DNA of 35,461 nucleotides from Cellvibrionaceae bacterium (GCA_021151525.1 JAGKXD010000040.1:1-35461); one strand, 5' to 3'. Shown: positions 25,134 through 33,262, counted from the first letter of the stretch. Numbers and translations are program-made. Notes: generated from the sequence alone by a model not told the origin.

Positions 25134-25289
25134 CTATTGGTTGCCGATATCGCTCACCCAGTTCCCACCAAAAGCTTCAGCTATAGAAGTTGATACCAAA
25201 GGCCGCACTCGCAGCCGCTTTTCGGCATTTGCCTCCGCGCGGGTAACATTTTGGCTTTCGGAAAGTAAAAATAATTGACGCTTAATCAT
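25134..25289 (-). CDS. Possible 51-aa ORF divergent from the GH5 gene
   Basis: Reverse-strand ORF beginning MIKRQLFLLSESQNV and ending GGNWVSDIGNQ. I do not recognise it. Its composition looks protein-like, but no Shine-Dalgarno precedes the ATG, which lies only 11 bp from the 20-bp operator palindrome. The rightward promoter's -35 lies inside it. It could be a small divergent gene sharing the operator, or chance. Confidence 0.25.
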   Translation of the reverse strand: MIKRQLFLLSESQNVTRAEANAEKRLRVRPLVSTSIAEAFGGNWVSDIGNQ

Positions 25290-25319
25290 TCTATTACTAG
25301 CATGTAAACGTTTACATGC
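25275..25319 (+). promoter_or_regulatory. Promoter with abutting 20-bp palindromic operator O1
   Basis: TTGACG (25275-25280), a 17-bp spacer and TAGCAT (25298-25303) form the promoter. GTAAACGTTTAC starts on the next base. The full perfect palindrome GCATGTAAACGTTTACATGC (25300-25319) overlaps the -10 and covers the predicted start site. Binding here should block transcription. This matches the module at 16085-16125. Confidence 0.75.
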
Positions 25320-25324
25320 AATCA

Positions 25325-25336
25325 GTAATCGGTTAC
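25325..25336. promoter_or_regulatory. Operator O2, GTAATCGGTTAC
   Basis: Identical over 12 bp to the operator at 16114-16125. It begins 21 bp downstream of the start of O1's core, about two helical turns. Confidence 0.65.
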
Positions 25337-25346
25337 ATGAGCATGG

Positions 25347-25358
25347 TTAACCGGTTAC
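25347..25358. promoter_or_regulatory. Operator O3, TTAACCGGTTAC
   Basis: One mismatch to GTAANCGNTTAC. It starts 22 bp after O2, continuing the same face-of-helix spacing and lying within the predicted leader. Confidence 0.6.
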
Positions 25359-25406
25359 GTTTGCAGATAACGAGAAAAGGGAGTTTTTGATTGGAGGTGC
25401 CTTCCA

Positions 25407-25480
25407 ATGGCAAGCCTTACCTCTAATAGCAATTGATGGAGTCTCTTGCGGTAGCTCGTCGATTCAAAAAAACTCCATAA
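25407..25480 (+). other. Two overlapping leader mini-ORFs
   Basis: A 9-codon ORF (25407-25436, MASLTSNSN) with GGAGG nine bases before its ATG runs into a 14-codon ORF (25436-25480, MESLAVARRFKKTP) through a TGATG stop-start overlap. They end 30 bp before the GH5 ATG. They may be regulatory leader peptides or chance. Confidence 0.25.
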
Positions 25481-25510
25481 CAATAACGTTAAATAATTTA
25501 GGTGTGATCT

Positions 25511-26431
25511 ATGAATAAGCATAAAACACGTTCAACCCCTAATGGATTGCTCAAAAAAGTCTTGGGAGCTTCAATCAGTATCGCTCTACTCGGTGTGGCC
25601 AGCGCCAGTTTCGCCGGTGAGTTTGGCAACGGCGTGAACTTACAGCCCTCGTATTACAACAACGGTAATGTGGATATGGGTTGGTCTTTGATGAAATCCA
25701 AAGCCAACATTAAAAGTGTTCGTATTGAAATTGAGCCAGGCAAAGAAACTCAGGGCAAAACTTGGATTGCTCAAGCTAAAAGTAACGGCTACACGGTGAT
25801 TGCGACTTACCATAAGTCTGCTGTTTTGGGGTCAGACTCTACATCGGAGCTGGCGGCGGCGGGTACTTGGTGGCAGAACAATTACAGCAATTTGGCTGCA
25901 GCTGGTGCGATTGTTGTGAATGTAATGAACGAGTGGGGCAGCCACAATATCACCTCAAATGCCTATGCAAGTGCCTACAACACCGCGATCAGCAGCGTGC
26001 GCAGTAAATACAGCGGCCGCATTGTGATTGATATTCCCGGCTGGGGCCAAGAGACCGCAACGGCGGCAGCGGCTATCAAAGGTCAAGGTGGAACCAAGAT
26101 TAACGATACCTACATAGTGCCCTCAATTCACGCTTATCCCGGTGCTTGGAACCAAGGTAAAAATGCATGGTTGGCTAAGTCAGATGTAGATGATTTAGGT
26201 TCAGCGGGTCGCGGTGTTTTGGTCGGTGAGTTTGGCAATGGCGGTTCGGGTAGCTCTGACTGGTCTGGCATTGTCGATTACGCCAAAACCAAAGGCTACA
26301 ACGTGTTGGGTTGGGCTTGGAATGGCGATGGCGGTTCTATGAACATGGTAACGCCTTCATGGTCGAGCAATGCGACTGCGACCAGCTTTAGCACCAGCTC
26401 GTACTTCTCGACGGTTTACAACAAGTTGTAA
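25511..26431 (+). CDS. Secreted GH5-like (clan GH-A) glycanase
   Basis: Compact secreted glycoside hydrolase of 306 residues with no CBM or linker. The signal peptide ends at SASFA|GEFGN (35). Clan GH-A landmarks are R71 in SVRIEIEP, acid/base E141 in NVMNEWG (NEW instead of the usual NEP), H207-Y209 in SIHAYPG, nucleophile E240 in LVGEFGNG, and a terminal-barrel Trp in GWAWNGDGG. The GH5 subfamily is uncertain. Sharing its promoter-operator module with the mannanase suggests the same regulon and possibly mannan or a related polymer as substrate. AGGTG precedes the ATG. A terminator follows. Confidence 0.85.
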   Translation: MNKHKTRSTPNGLLKKVLGASISIALLGVASASFAGEFGNGVNLQPSYYNNGNVDMGWSLMKSKANIKSVRIEIEPGKETQGKTWIAQAKSNGYTVIATYHKSAVLGSDSTSELAAAGTWWQNNYSNLAAAGAIVVNVMNEWGSHNITSNAYASAYNTAISSVRSKYSGRIVIDIPGWGQETATAAAAIKGQGGTKINDTYIVPSIHAYPGAWNQGKNAWLAKSDVDDLGSAGRGVLVGEFGNGGSGSSDWSGIVDYAKTKGYNVLGWAWNGDGGSMNMVTPSWSSNATATSFSTSSYFSTVYNKL

Positions 26432-26501
26432 GCGCGAGAGCTTTGAGGCTTTCTGGAATTTAGTATCGCCGCTAAATAATCCTCGTTCCTCAAGGTTATT
26501 T

Positions 26502-26537
26502 GCCCTGCCATTTGCCCCCGAGTGGCAGGGCTTTTTT
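26502..26537 (+). terminator. Terminator after the second GH5-like gene
   Basis: GCCCTGCCA and TGGCAGGGC arms with a 12-nt loop, followed by six T residues. Confidence 0.9.
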
Positions 26538-26559
26538 CTTCATTCGAGTCGTTTTTATC

Positions 26560-27732
26560 ATGTCAAAACTTACTTCCATTGCATTCGTTTTGGTGTCAGT
26601 CGCCGCTGCGTTTACGGCGGGGCGCTGGGCTGCACCGCAAGCTGAAACGTCAGTCTTATCAACGGGTAATTCCAGCTTTACGCCTTCATTGTTAACCGGC
26701 TCTTGCATTGCACCTTCGCTGCCGCCGGTCGTGGTAAAAACACCCGCGCCTTTTGAGGGACAATCGGTAGACGAACTCAATAAAAAATTTGCCGATAATA
26801 AAAAGCGCATCCCCAGTGCCGCTACGCAAGATGAGCAACAGCATTTGTTGGAAGCCTTGGCTGCAATTGATCCGCAAGCGGCTATGGCGCAGGCTCAGCA
26901 ATTAAAAGGCGACCGCCAAGCACAAGCGGTCTCAGCCGTGCTCACTGTGTGGGGCGAGAAAGATCCGCAGGGAGCATGGGCGTGGGTTGAATCAACACAT
27001 CCAGAAAATATTTATCAATTTGATCAATTGTTGGAAGTGTTTGGGCGTAATGATCCAGAAGCTGCAGCGCGCTACGCCACCAGTTTAGCTGGCACTCATC
27101 CTAATCTTACGCAAGAAGTTTATCTCTCTGCATTAATGGGAATCACTCACGCCGGCGGTTACGACACTGCGCGCCAATTGGTTGAGTCTGCCAATATTTC
27201 TGCGGAGGATCGTGCAACTCTAATGAACTATGTGGCGGGGGCGTGGGCGACTTACGAGCCGCAGGCCGCGATGCAATGGGTAATGGCACAGCCGAGCGAT
27301 TTACAAACTAGTGCTTTAATTGGTTTGGGTGAGTCTTGGTCAAATGTAGATCCACAAGCCGCGGCAAATTTTGCGAGTAAGTTGAGTGGCCCGCAGCGCC
27401 AATTGTTGTTACAACAATCCATATCCAAATGGTTGATGGATGATCCTGTTGCGGCCAGCAACTGGCTGAGTGCAGCAGAAAATCATCAGGACTATGATCA
27501 GGCGATTCAGAAAGTAGCGACTATGCCGAATGTGGTTCGCGACAACCCACAAACTGCGCTTGCTTGGTCTGAGCGTATTTACGATAGTAGTTTGCGGGTA
27601 AATACCCTGCAGCAAATTCTGGGGGAGATGAAACAAAAAGACCCCGTGGGTGCGGTAAGCTACGCACGTGCGGCCCCCAATTTAACAGCTGCGCAGCGAA
27701 CGCAATTAATAACCGCATTAGATGGGAAATAA
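26560..27732 (+). CDS. Envelope protein with DPxAA tandem repeats
   Basis: 390-residue protein of unknown function. An N-terminal hydrophobic segment (about 4-22, SIAFVLVSVAAAFTAG) should act as signal anchor, placing the rest in the periplasm. The body is a helical array of at least eight imperfect repeats of 35-50 residues, each carrying [DE]P..A followed by W or Y, for example IDPQAAMAQAQ, KDPQGAWAWVE, NDPEAAARYAT, YEPQAAMQWVM, VDPQAAANFAS, DDPVAASNWLS, DNPQTALAWSE and KDPVGAVSYAR. This resembles TPR/HEAT-like solenoids that bind proteins. The ATG at 26560 lies after the GH5 terminator; a longer frame from 26500 crosses that terminator and is rejected. The ribosome site is weak. Confidence 0.8.
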   Translation: MSKLTSIAFVLVSVAAAFTAGRWAAPQAETSVLSTGNSSFTPSLLTGSCIAPSLPPVVVKTPAPFEGQSVDELNKKFADNKKRIPSAATQDEQQHLLEALAAIDPQAAMAQAQQLKGDRQAQAVSAVLTVWGEKDPQGAWAWVESTHPENIYQFDQLLEVFGRNDPEAAARYATSLAGTHPNLTQEVYLSALMGITHAGGYDTARQLVESANISAEDRATLMNYVAGAWATYEPQAAMQWVMAQPSDLQTSALIGLGESWSNVDPQAAANFASKLSGPQRQLLLQQSISKWLMDDPVAASNWLSAAENHQDYDQAIQKVATMPNVVRDNPQTALAWSERIYDSSLRVNTLQQILGEMKQKDPVGAVSYARAAPNLTAAQRTQLITALDGK

Positions 27733-27750
27733 AACCCATGTTGCTAGTCA

Positions 27751-27780
27751 AAAGCCTCGCAGCAATGCGGGGCTTTTTTG
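27751..27780 (+). terminator. Terminator after the DPxAA-repeat gene
   Basis: AAAGCCTCGCA and TGCGGGGCTTT arms with a GCAA loop, continuing into a T6 run. Confidence 0.85.
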
Positions 27781-27888
27781 TTTTGGACAAAGATTGGTTT
27801 TGTGGGGCTGACCCTATATAGTTTGTGATTCTCAAGCTGGTAATACATCAGCTAATGAATGTTGCACCACAGCAACTGTGGAGATCTA

Positions 27889-28257
27889 ATGAAAAAAATT
27901 CTATTGTTTATTGCAATCTCTGCATCGGTCTATAGCAGTGCGGCTGAACTTTCTGGAACAGCGAAAACAGAAATTGCACATTTGTTTGCGTACCTGGAGC
28001 ATTCTGGTTGCAAATTTAATCGCAACGGAACTTGGTATGAGCCAACAGAAGCCGTGGCTCACCTGCAGAAAAAATATGACTACTTGCTGAAAAAAGATTT
28101 GCTAACCAATACCGAATCATTTATTGAAAAAGCGGCCTCAGAAAGTAGTATGTCGGGCAAAGCTTATGAAGTGAAATGTGAAGGGCAGGCTGCAGTTCCA
28201 AGTGCAACTTGGTTTAATGCTGAGCTGCAACGATATCGAAAAACACAAGCTAAATGA
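27889..28257 (+). CDS. YfeK/DUF5329-family periplasmic protein
   Basis: 122-residue secreted protein of unknown function. The signal peptide ends near YSSAA|ELSG. The mature part follows E. coli YfeK: a Cys after the first helix (EHSGCKFNRNG), EAVAHLQKKYDYL, TESFIEKAASESSMSGKAYEVKC. The two Cys could form a disulfide. GGAG precedes the ATG at 27889; the ten-codon longer frame is not supported. The zinc-ribbon gene begins 24 bp after it, so they may be cotranscribed. Confidence 0.82.
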   Translation: MKKILLFIAISASVYSSAAELSGTAKTEIAHLFAYLEHSGCKFNRNGTWYEPTEAVAHLQKKYDYLLKKDLLTNTESFIEKAASESSMSGKAYEVKCEGQAAVPSATWFNAELQRYRKTQAK

Positions 28258-28281
28258 TCTGCAGATAAAAGGAATAAAAAA

Positions 28282-28587
28282 ATGAAGTGTCCTAGTTGCG
28301 GTGCGGAAAATGAACTGACGTGGAAGCGCTATTTTATGTCACCTCTTGGAAGGCATGTGTGTGTCAGTTGTCAGGCGAAATTTAGAATGGCGCATACTGC
28401 AAAATATTATTGTTCTATGGTTGCTGTTTGGTTTGTTATCGCAGCAGTCGCTTTTTATGTTGCAGAATCCTTCGCATTAAGTTCGCTATTGAGCTATTTA
28501 ATTTATACAGTGCTAGGTGTAGCTATTGTTTTTCCGTTGGATAAAAAATTCGACAATAGTTGGCGCTCCACCAAGTTGCGAAATTGA
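28282..28587 (+). CDS. Zinc-ribbon membrane protein
   Basis: 101-residue protein with an N-terminal zinc ribbon formed by CPSC (3-6) and CVSC (27-30). Two hydrophobic segments follow (about 44-63, VAVWFVIAAVAFYVA, and 66-84, LSSLLSYLIYTVLGVAIVF) and a basic tail. The function is unknown. AAGGA lies nine bases before the ATG. The cytosolic ribbon plus two helices suggests a small inner-membrane adaptor. Confidence 0.8.
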   Translation: MKCPSCGAENELTWKRYFMSPLGRHVCVSCQAKFRMAHTAKYYCSMVAVWFVIAAVAFYVAESFALSSLLSYLIYTVLGVAIVFPLDKKFDNSWRSTKLRN

Positions 28588-28730
28588 AGCTATGTGGATT
28601 AAAACCCGATTAAGGCAGATGCAGGAAGGGTTTAATTTTATAAGGACGTGATCGCTCACATAATGTATGATGATAATTTAAATAACTGCAGGTGGCTCCT
28701 GTCGAGCCCATAAGAATTAGAGATATCATC

Positions 28731-29813
28731 ATGTCACAACACAATAATGCGAAATTGAGTATTTCGCAGGCAAGTTTCGGTCAATCTTCTACCGGCGTTC
28801 CAGCCGATCTATTTACCCTCACAAACGCTAATGGTTTGATTGTAAAGATCACCAATTTCGGCGGCATAATTACCGAAATTCATGCGCCGGATAAAAATGG
28901 TGTGTTTACCGATATCAATCTTGGTTTCGATTGCATAGAACCCTACTACAAAGATGCTCCCTATTTCGGTGCGCTTATTGGTCGCTTCGGCAATCGTATT
29001 GCCCACGGAAAATTCACGCTAGATGGTGCGGACTATCAATTGGCAACCAACAACGGTAACAATCATTTACACGGCGGTTTGGTTGGCTTTGATAAGGTTG
29101 TGTGGAGTGCGACCACATTTGAAACTGAAAACTCAGTAGGTATTACCCTCAATTATTTAAGTGTGGATGGCGATCAAGGTTACCCCGGTAATCTTGATGT
29201 AACTGTGATTTATGAATTGACTAATGCCAATGAAATTTTGGTGAAGTATCATGCGGTCACCGATAAAGCGACGCCCATTAATTTGACTCAACACGCTTAT
29301 TTTAATTTGGCGGGCAAAGGTGGTGATATTTTGAGTCATGAGATCATGATCAATGCCGATCGCTTTACTGAAATTAATAGCGAAGCAATTCCTACCGGCG
29401 AATTGCCGTTGGTTGCAAATACTCCCTTCGATTTTCGTTCGCCGCGTTTAATTGGCGAGCGTATCAATGACGACTACGAACAATTAAAAAATGGTAATGG
29501 CTACGATCATAATTTCGTATTAAATAAAGCACAGGCTAAAGAACTAAGTTTGGCTGCACGTGTGCGCGAAGCTAATTCTGGTCGCGTATTGGAAGTGTTT
29601 ACCCAAGAGCCGGGTGTGCAGTTTTATACGGGTAACTGGATGGATGGTTCACTAACGGGAAAAGGTTGGAATTATATTCGTCGCAGTGGCTTTTGTTTGG
29701 AGCCGCAACACTTTCCGGATTCGCCGAATCATCCGCAATTTCCCAATACAATTTTGCGCCCCGGTGAAGAATATAGGTCGGTGATGAGTTATAAGTTTTC
29801 AGTAGAAGGATAA
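28731..29813 (+). CDS. galM: Aldose 1-epimerase (mutarotase)
   Basis: Interconverts alpha and beta anomers of galactose and related aldoses. The 360-residue protein has the GalM residues: the NNGNNHLHGG His loop, TQHAYFNLAG with the catalytic acid His, VQFYTGNW, and the catalytic base Glu in FCLEPQHFPDSPNHP. There is no signal peptide, so it is cytoplasmic. I chose the ATG at 28731 over a GTG 13 codons upstream. It is convergent with the GH95 gene; both fit use of hemicellulose side-chain sugars. Confidence 0.93.
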   Translation: MSQHNNAKLSISQASFGQSSTGVPADLFTLTNANGLIVKITNFGGIITEIHAPDKNGVFTDINLGFDCIEPYYKDAPYFGALIGRFGNRIAHGKFTLDGADYQLATNNGNNHLHGGLVGFDKVVWSATTFETENSVGITLNYLSVDGDQGYPGNLDVTVIYELTNANEILVKYHAVTDKATPINLTQHAYFNLAGKGGDILSHEIMINADRFTEINSEAIPTGELPLVANTPFDFRSPRLIGERINDDYEQLKNGNGYDHNFVLNKAQAKELSLAARVREANSGRVLEVFTQEPGVQFYTGNWMDGSLTGKGWNYIRRSGFCLEPQHFPDSPNHPQFPNTILRPGEEYRSVMSYKFSVEG

Positions 29814-29824
29814 TGAATTTTTTT

Positions 29825-29958
29825 GTCATCCTCGCGTAGCGGGGATCCAGCTCTTAAAAATAGTAGTATCAAACAGGCATTTCATTTTATAAATGGCGAT
29901 TGCTGGATGCTTTAAATGTAAGAGCTTAAACGCTGGATCCCCGCTGCGCGAGGATGAC
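29825..29958. repeat. 134-bp MITE-like inverted pair of the CCCCGC repeat, copies 3 and 4
   Basis: The left arm (GTCATCCTCGCGTAGCGGGG, then ATCCAGCTCTT) and right arm (AAGAGCTTAAACGCTGGATC, then CCCGCTGCGCGAGGATGAC) are inverted copies. The right arm has a 6-bp TAAACG-like insertion. It sits between the convergent galM and GH95 genes. The same core occurs at 8813-8845 and 11374-11398. There is no coding content. Confidence 0.8.
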
Positions 29959-29981
29959 GACTCCCTAAAAAACCAAGTTGT

Positions 29982-32471
29982 TTATCTTGCTTCAATTGTA
30001 TAATCCTTTCCCTTCTCGGCAGTAAAGGTCAGCACATATCCAATAGTTGATTTTTCACTGCGTAGGTTCAATGCTTTTAGCGCGACTGGCTCGTTTGTTC
30101 TAAGCGTACACACGCCGCCATTGCGGGCTAAAATATTTGCACGCTTAAGTTTTCCGTTTTCCCAATCAATGTCGACTACAAAATTACCGCGCGCCACCAG
30201 ACCGCTCACCAGACCAGACTTCCACACTGAAGGTAATGCTGGCAATAAATGAAGTTCATTGTTTTGGCTCTGCAATAGCATTTCAATAATACCGGCAGTG
30301 CCTGCAAAATTTCCATCAATTTGAAAGGGTGGGTGAGCATCAAATAAGTTGGGGTAGGCGCCGCCGTGGCTACCGTATTCCGTGTTGTTGTCCTTGGTGA
30401 GGCGCAACAAATTTTTGAATAGGGTATAAGCGTGGTTTCCATCTAATAGTCTCGCCCACATATTTACCTTCCATGCGAGGCTCCAGCCGGTACCATCGTC
30501 TCCGCGTAACTCCAAGGTCTTTCTTGCGGCTTGAGCTAAATCCGGTGTGGTTAGCGGCGAAATTTCATGAGCAGGATGCAGCGCATATAAATGCGACGTG
30601 TGGCGATGATGTGGGTCTACATCTTCAAAATCTTTGTACCACTCCTGCAATTGACCTTTGCTGCCAATTTGAAAAGGATATAATAGTTTCTTCGCGGAAA
30701 TTATTTTTTCCCTGAAATCTCTATCAGTATTTAATGCTTCACTCGCAGCAATTATATTGGTAAATAAATCGCGAATAATGCCCATATCCATGGTGGCTGC
30801 AATTGTGACATTGCCTTTCTTTTTATCGCCACTTTGTAGCTTGTCATCATAGTAATAGACATTTTCTGGTGAGGTTGAAGGCATGGTTACTAAAAAGCCA
30901 TCACTATTTTTTTGTAACCAGTTCAGTGTAAATTCGGCTGCTCCTTTCATTAATGGATAGGATTCCCGCAGGAATTTTTTATCGCCAGTGAACTCATAGT
31001 GTTCCCATAAATGGCGGCTTATCCAGTTGCCACCCATATACCAATTCGCCCACATGGGGTCGCCCTTGCCGATATCACCTACTGGGTTTGATACAGCCCA
31101 AATATCTGAGTTATGGTGCAATACCCAGCCTGGAGCGTGATAATAACTCGCAGCAGTTTCTTTGCCGGTAGCCGCTATGTTGTGAATTAAATCATTTAAA
31201 GGCGAAAAAAATTCTGAAAGATTTGCGGTTTCCACGGCCCAATAATTCATTTGCACATTGATATTGGTGGTGTAATTACTACTCCAGGGTGGACGAACGT
31301 CTTTATTCCAAATGCCTTGTAAGTTTGCCGGTGCGTTGGGGGTGCGCGATGAGGAAATTAATAGGTAGCGACCAAATTGAAAATATAAAGCTTCTAGCTC
31401 GCTATCGGTTTTTCCTGTGCTGTAATCAGCCAAGCGTTGATCAGTTGCCAGGTTATTTTTACTCGGCTCGCCCGGGTTAATGTGCAAGGCCACACGATCA
31501 AAAAAGCTATGGAAGTCTTTTAAATGTTCATTAAGTAACTGGCTGTAGTTTTTTTTATCGGCCTTTTCTAAATAGTTTGTGGCTAACAGATGCTCATTTT
31601 TCCCTTGGCTATTCGGGCATTTATCAAAGCCATTAAAGCTAGTTGCGGCAGATAAAAGTAAAATAACTTCAGAGGAATCTTTAATCGTAATTTTATTATC
31701 GGCGATAGAGGCTTGCCCATCTTTAATCATAGGCTTAACGGCTAATTCGAAACGCATGCCTTTGCATGAGTCCTTTTCGTCATAAACAATTGGGTCTCTG
31801 TTGGCATTAAAGTAACTGGGGTCAACATGGGTTGGTGCTTTCCCTCTTAGAAAAAGGCTGTTGTTTGATACGGAGTTAGAATATGTCAGCGGGCTTTGTG
31901 TGTTGGCGGTTAAAGAAATTTGATTTGGTTTGTCGGCAGAGATTCGCACAACAATAACTTGACTGGGGGCGGACGCAAAAACTTCGCGGCTGTAAGTTAC
32001 ATTGTTTACGGTAAAGCGAGTTGTGGTAACTCCATCGCGAATATTTAACTCGCGCATATAATTGGTGACTTTTGCGGGCAGTGTTTGTGAGAGATGTAAA
32101 TCGGCCAAAGGCAAATAGCTCTCGGTGTAGTAGCCCTGCATATTCTTTACAAGATCACTGGCTTTCTGATAATCGCCATCATTTAATGCTTTGCGCGCAG
32201 GCGCTAAAAATTCATAAGCCTTTGGGTTTACCTTTTTTGCGACAGGGCCACCGCTCCACAACGTTGCTTCGTTAAGTTGAATTAATTCTTCGCTGGTATT
32301 GCCAAAAACCATAGCGCCCAAGCGGCCGTTGCCCACGGGCAAAGCTTCAGTCCATTCGCTTGCAGGTTTGTCATAGTGCAAATTTAAAGAAGCTTGTGTG
32401 TCGGGCGCTGATTGTGCAAAGGCAAGTGCAGGCGTCAATAGGCATGCGAAAAAGAGAGAGGGTGTTTTCAT
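29982..32471 (-). CDS. GH95 alpha-L-fucosidase
   Basis: Secreted or periplasmic inverting glycosidase of 829 residues, with a signal peptide ending at AFAQ (about 20). The GH95 hallmarks are the N-terminal LHYDKPASEWTEALPVGNGR, the paired Asn in TTNINVQMNYW (N403, N405), general-acid candidate E536 in PSTSPEN, and D719 in FQIDGNFAG, matching the roles of N421, N423, E566 and D766 in the Bifidobacterium enzyme. Expected activity is release of alpha-1,2-L-fucose, for example from xyloglucan; some GH95 members prefer L-galactose. It is the full length of the catalytic family, with no CBM. It is convergent with galM. Confidence 0.93.
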   Translation of the reverse strand: MKTPSLFFACLLTPALAFAQSAPDTQASLNLHYDKPASEWTEALPVGNGRLGAMVFGNTSEELIQLNEATLWSGGPVAKKVNPKAYEFLAPARKALNDGDYQKASDLVKNMQGYYTESYLPLADLHLSQTLPAKVTNYMRELNIRDGVTTTRFTVNNVTYSREVFASAPSQVIVVRISADKPNQISLTANTQSPLTYSNSVSNNSLFLRGKAPTHVDPSYFNANRDPIVYDEKDSCKGMRFELAVKPMIKDGQASIADNKITIKDSSEVILLLSAATSFNGFDKCPNSQGKNEHLLATNYLEKADKKNYSQLLNEHLKDFHSFFDRVALHINPGEPSKNNLATDQRLADYSTGKTDSELEALYFQFGRYLLISSSRTPNAPANLQGIWNKDVRPPWSSNYTTNINVQMNYWAVETANLSEFFSPLNDLIHNIAATGKETAASYYHAPGWVLHHNSDIWAVSNPVGDIGKGDPMWANWYMGGNWISRHLWEHYEFTGDKKFLRESYPLMKGAAEFTLNWLQKNSDGFLVTMPSTSPENVYYYDDKLQSGDKKKGNVTIAATMDMGIIRDLFTNIIAASEALNTDRDFREKIISAKKLLYPFQIGSKGQLQEWYKDFEDVDPHHRHTSHLYALHPAHEISPLTTPDLAQAARKTLELRGDDGTGWSLAWKVNMWARLLDGNHAYTLFKNLLRLTKDNNTEYGSHGGAYPNLFDAHPPFQIDGNFAGTAGIIEMLLQSQNNELHLLPALPSVWKSGLVSGLVARGNFVVDIDWENGKLKRANILARNGGVCTLRTNEPVALKALNLRSEKSTIGYVLTFTAEKGKDYTIEAR

Positions 32472-32598
32472 GTGTGCAGGCTCAAAACAGTTGAGTTGTC
32501 ATTATGGTTGTTGAATGATAAGTGTACTCTCAAAGTGGGATTGTCTTTCTCACTAACAGCTGTAAAAAATTGTTAAACAAATCAACTCTCCAAAAACG

Positions 32599-32634
32599 AA
32601 AAAGCCCCACGGCAGCATTGCAGTAGGGCTTTTT
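32599..32634. terminator. Terminator for yceI, between GH95 and yceI
   Basis: AAAAAGCCCCAC and GTAGGGCTTTTT arms. On the minus strand the stem is followed by a T-rich tract, terminating yceI; on the plus strand it also ends in T5. Confidence 0.85.
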
Positions 32635-32649
32635 ATAAGGATTTAAAAC

Positions 32650-33234
32650 TTACTTTTTCAGGCCTTCAACATTGAGCGACAACTTAATGGTTTCAGTATC
32701 AGGTACAAACTTGGTATTGATGGCAAAATCTTTCAACGCAATTTCAGTGGTGCCAGCAAAACCTGCACGGTAACCACCCCATGGATCCTTACCTTCACCA
32801 ATTTTTTGAGCGGCGATAGTTACGCTTTTGGTTACACCATTGAGGGTAAGGTCACCAATAAGGTTGAAGCTGTTGCTGTCACTGCCAGCAACTACTTTTT
32901 TGCTGACGAAGGTTGCTTTAGGATTTTTTTCAGTATTTAAAAAATCGGGTGAGCGCAAATGTTTGTCGCGCTCTGCATGGTTGGTGTCAACGCTGGTGGT
33001 ATCAATAGTGACATTGATGGTGCTGGCCCCGAGGTTTGCTGGGTCATAAGTGAAGTCGCCAGAAAAAGTATCGAAGCGTCCAGTCAATACGCTGAAACCC
33101 ATGTGCTTCACGCTGAAGTTAATGGAGGCGTGAGCACCTTTAGTGTCAATGGTGTAATTATCTGCCAATGCGGGTAAGCCAATAATACTCAAGCTACTAA
33201 TCGCAAGAATTGCTAATTGTTTTTTTGCAAACAT
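32650..33234 (-). CDS. yceI: YceI-family periplasmic lipocalin-like protein
   Basis: Periplasmic beta-barrel of the YceI family, known to bind polyisoprenoid-type lipids. The 194-residue precursor has a signal peptide ending at LPALA|DNYTID. Family signatures are DTKGAHASINFSVKHMGFSVLTGRF, DTNHAERDKHLRSPDFL and KNPKATFVS. I chose the ATG at 33234 because TAGGAG lies eight bases upstream; the 13-codon longer frame overlaps the cytochrome gene. It is 28 bp downstream of the cytochrome b561 gene in the same order as E. coli yceJ-yceI. Confidence 0.92.
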   Translation of the reverse strand: MFAKKQLAILAISSLSIIGLPALADNYTIDTKGAHASINFSVKHMGFSVLTGRFDTFSGDFTYDPANLGASTINVTIDTTSVDTNHAERDKHLRSPDFLNTEKNPKATFVSKKVVAGSDSNSFNLIGDLTLNGVTKSVTIAAQKIGEGKDPWGGYRAGFAGTTEIALKDFAINTKFVPDTETIKLSLNVEGLKK

Positions 33235-33262
33235 AAAATTGCTCCTAAAGAGTTTAATTAAG

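Larger units (their letters stand above)
25098..25510. other. Control region and leader of the second GH5-like gene
   Basis: 413 bp without a long ORF. It carries a possible 51-codon reverse ORF (25134-25289), a sigma-70 promoter with an abutting operator, two more operators, and a leader of about 200 nt with two overlapping mini-ORFs (25407-25480). Each is listed separately. Confidence 0.7.

Noticed and set aside
26500..26559. 20-codon N-terminal extension of the DPxAA-repeat protein
   Set aside because: The extension is translated through the upstream gene's terminator hairpin; the ATG at 26560 gives a proper signal anchor.
28648..28659. GTGATCGCTCAC, CRP-like dyad before galM
   Set aside because: CRP sites need six bases between the TGTGA and TCACA halves; here there are only four.
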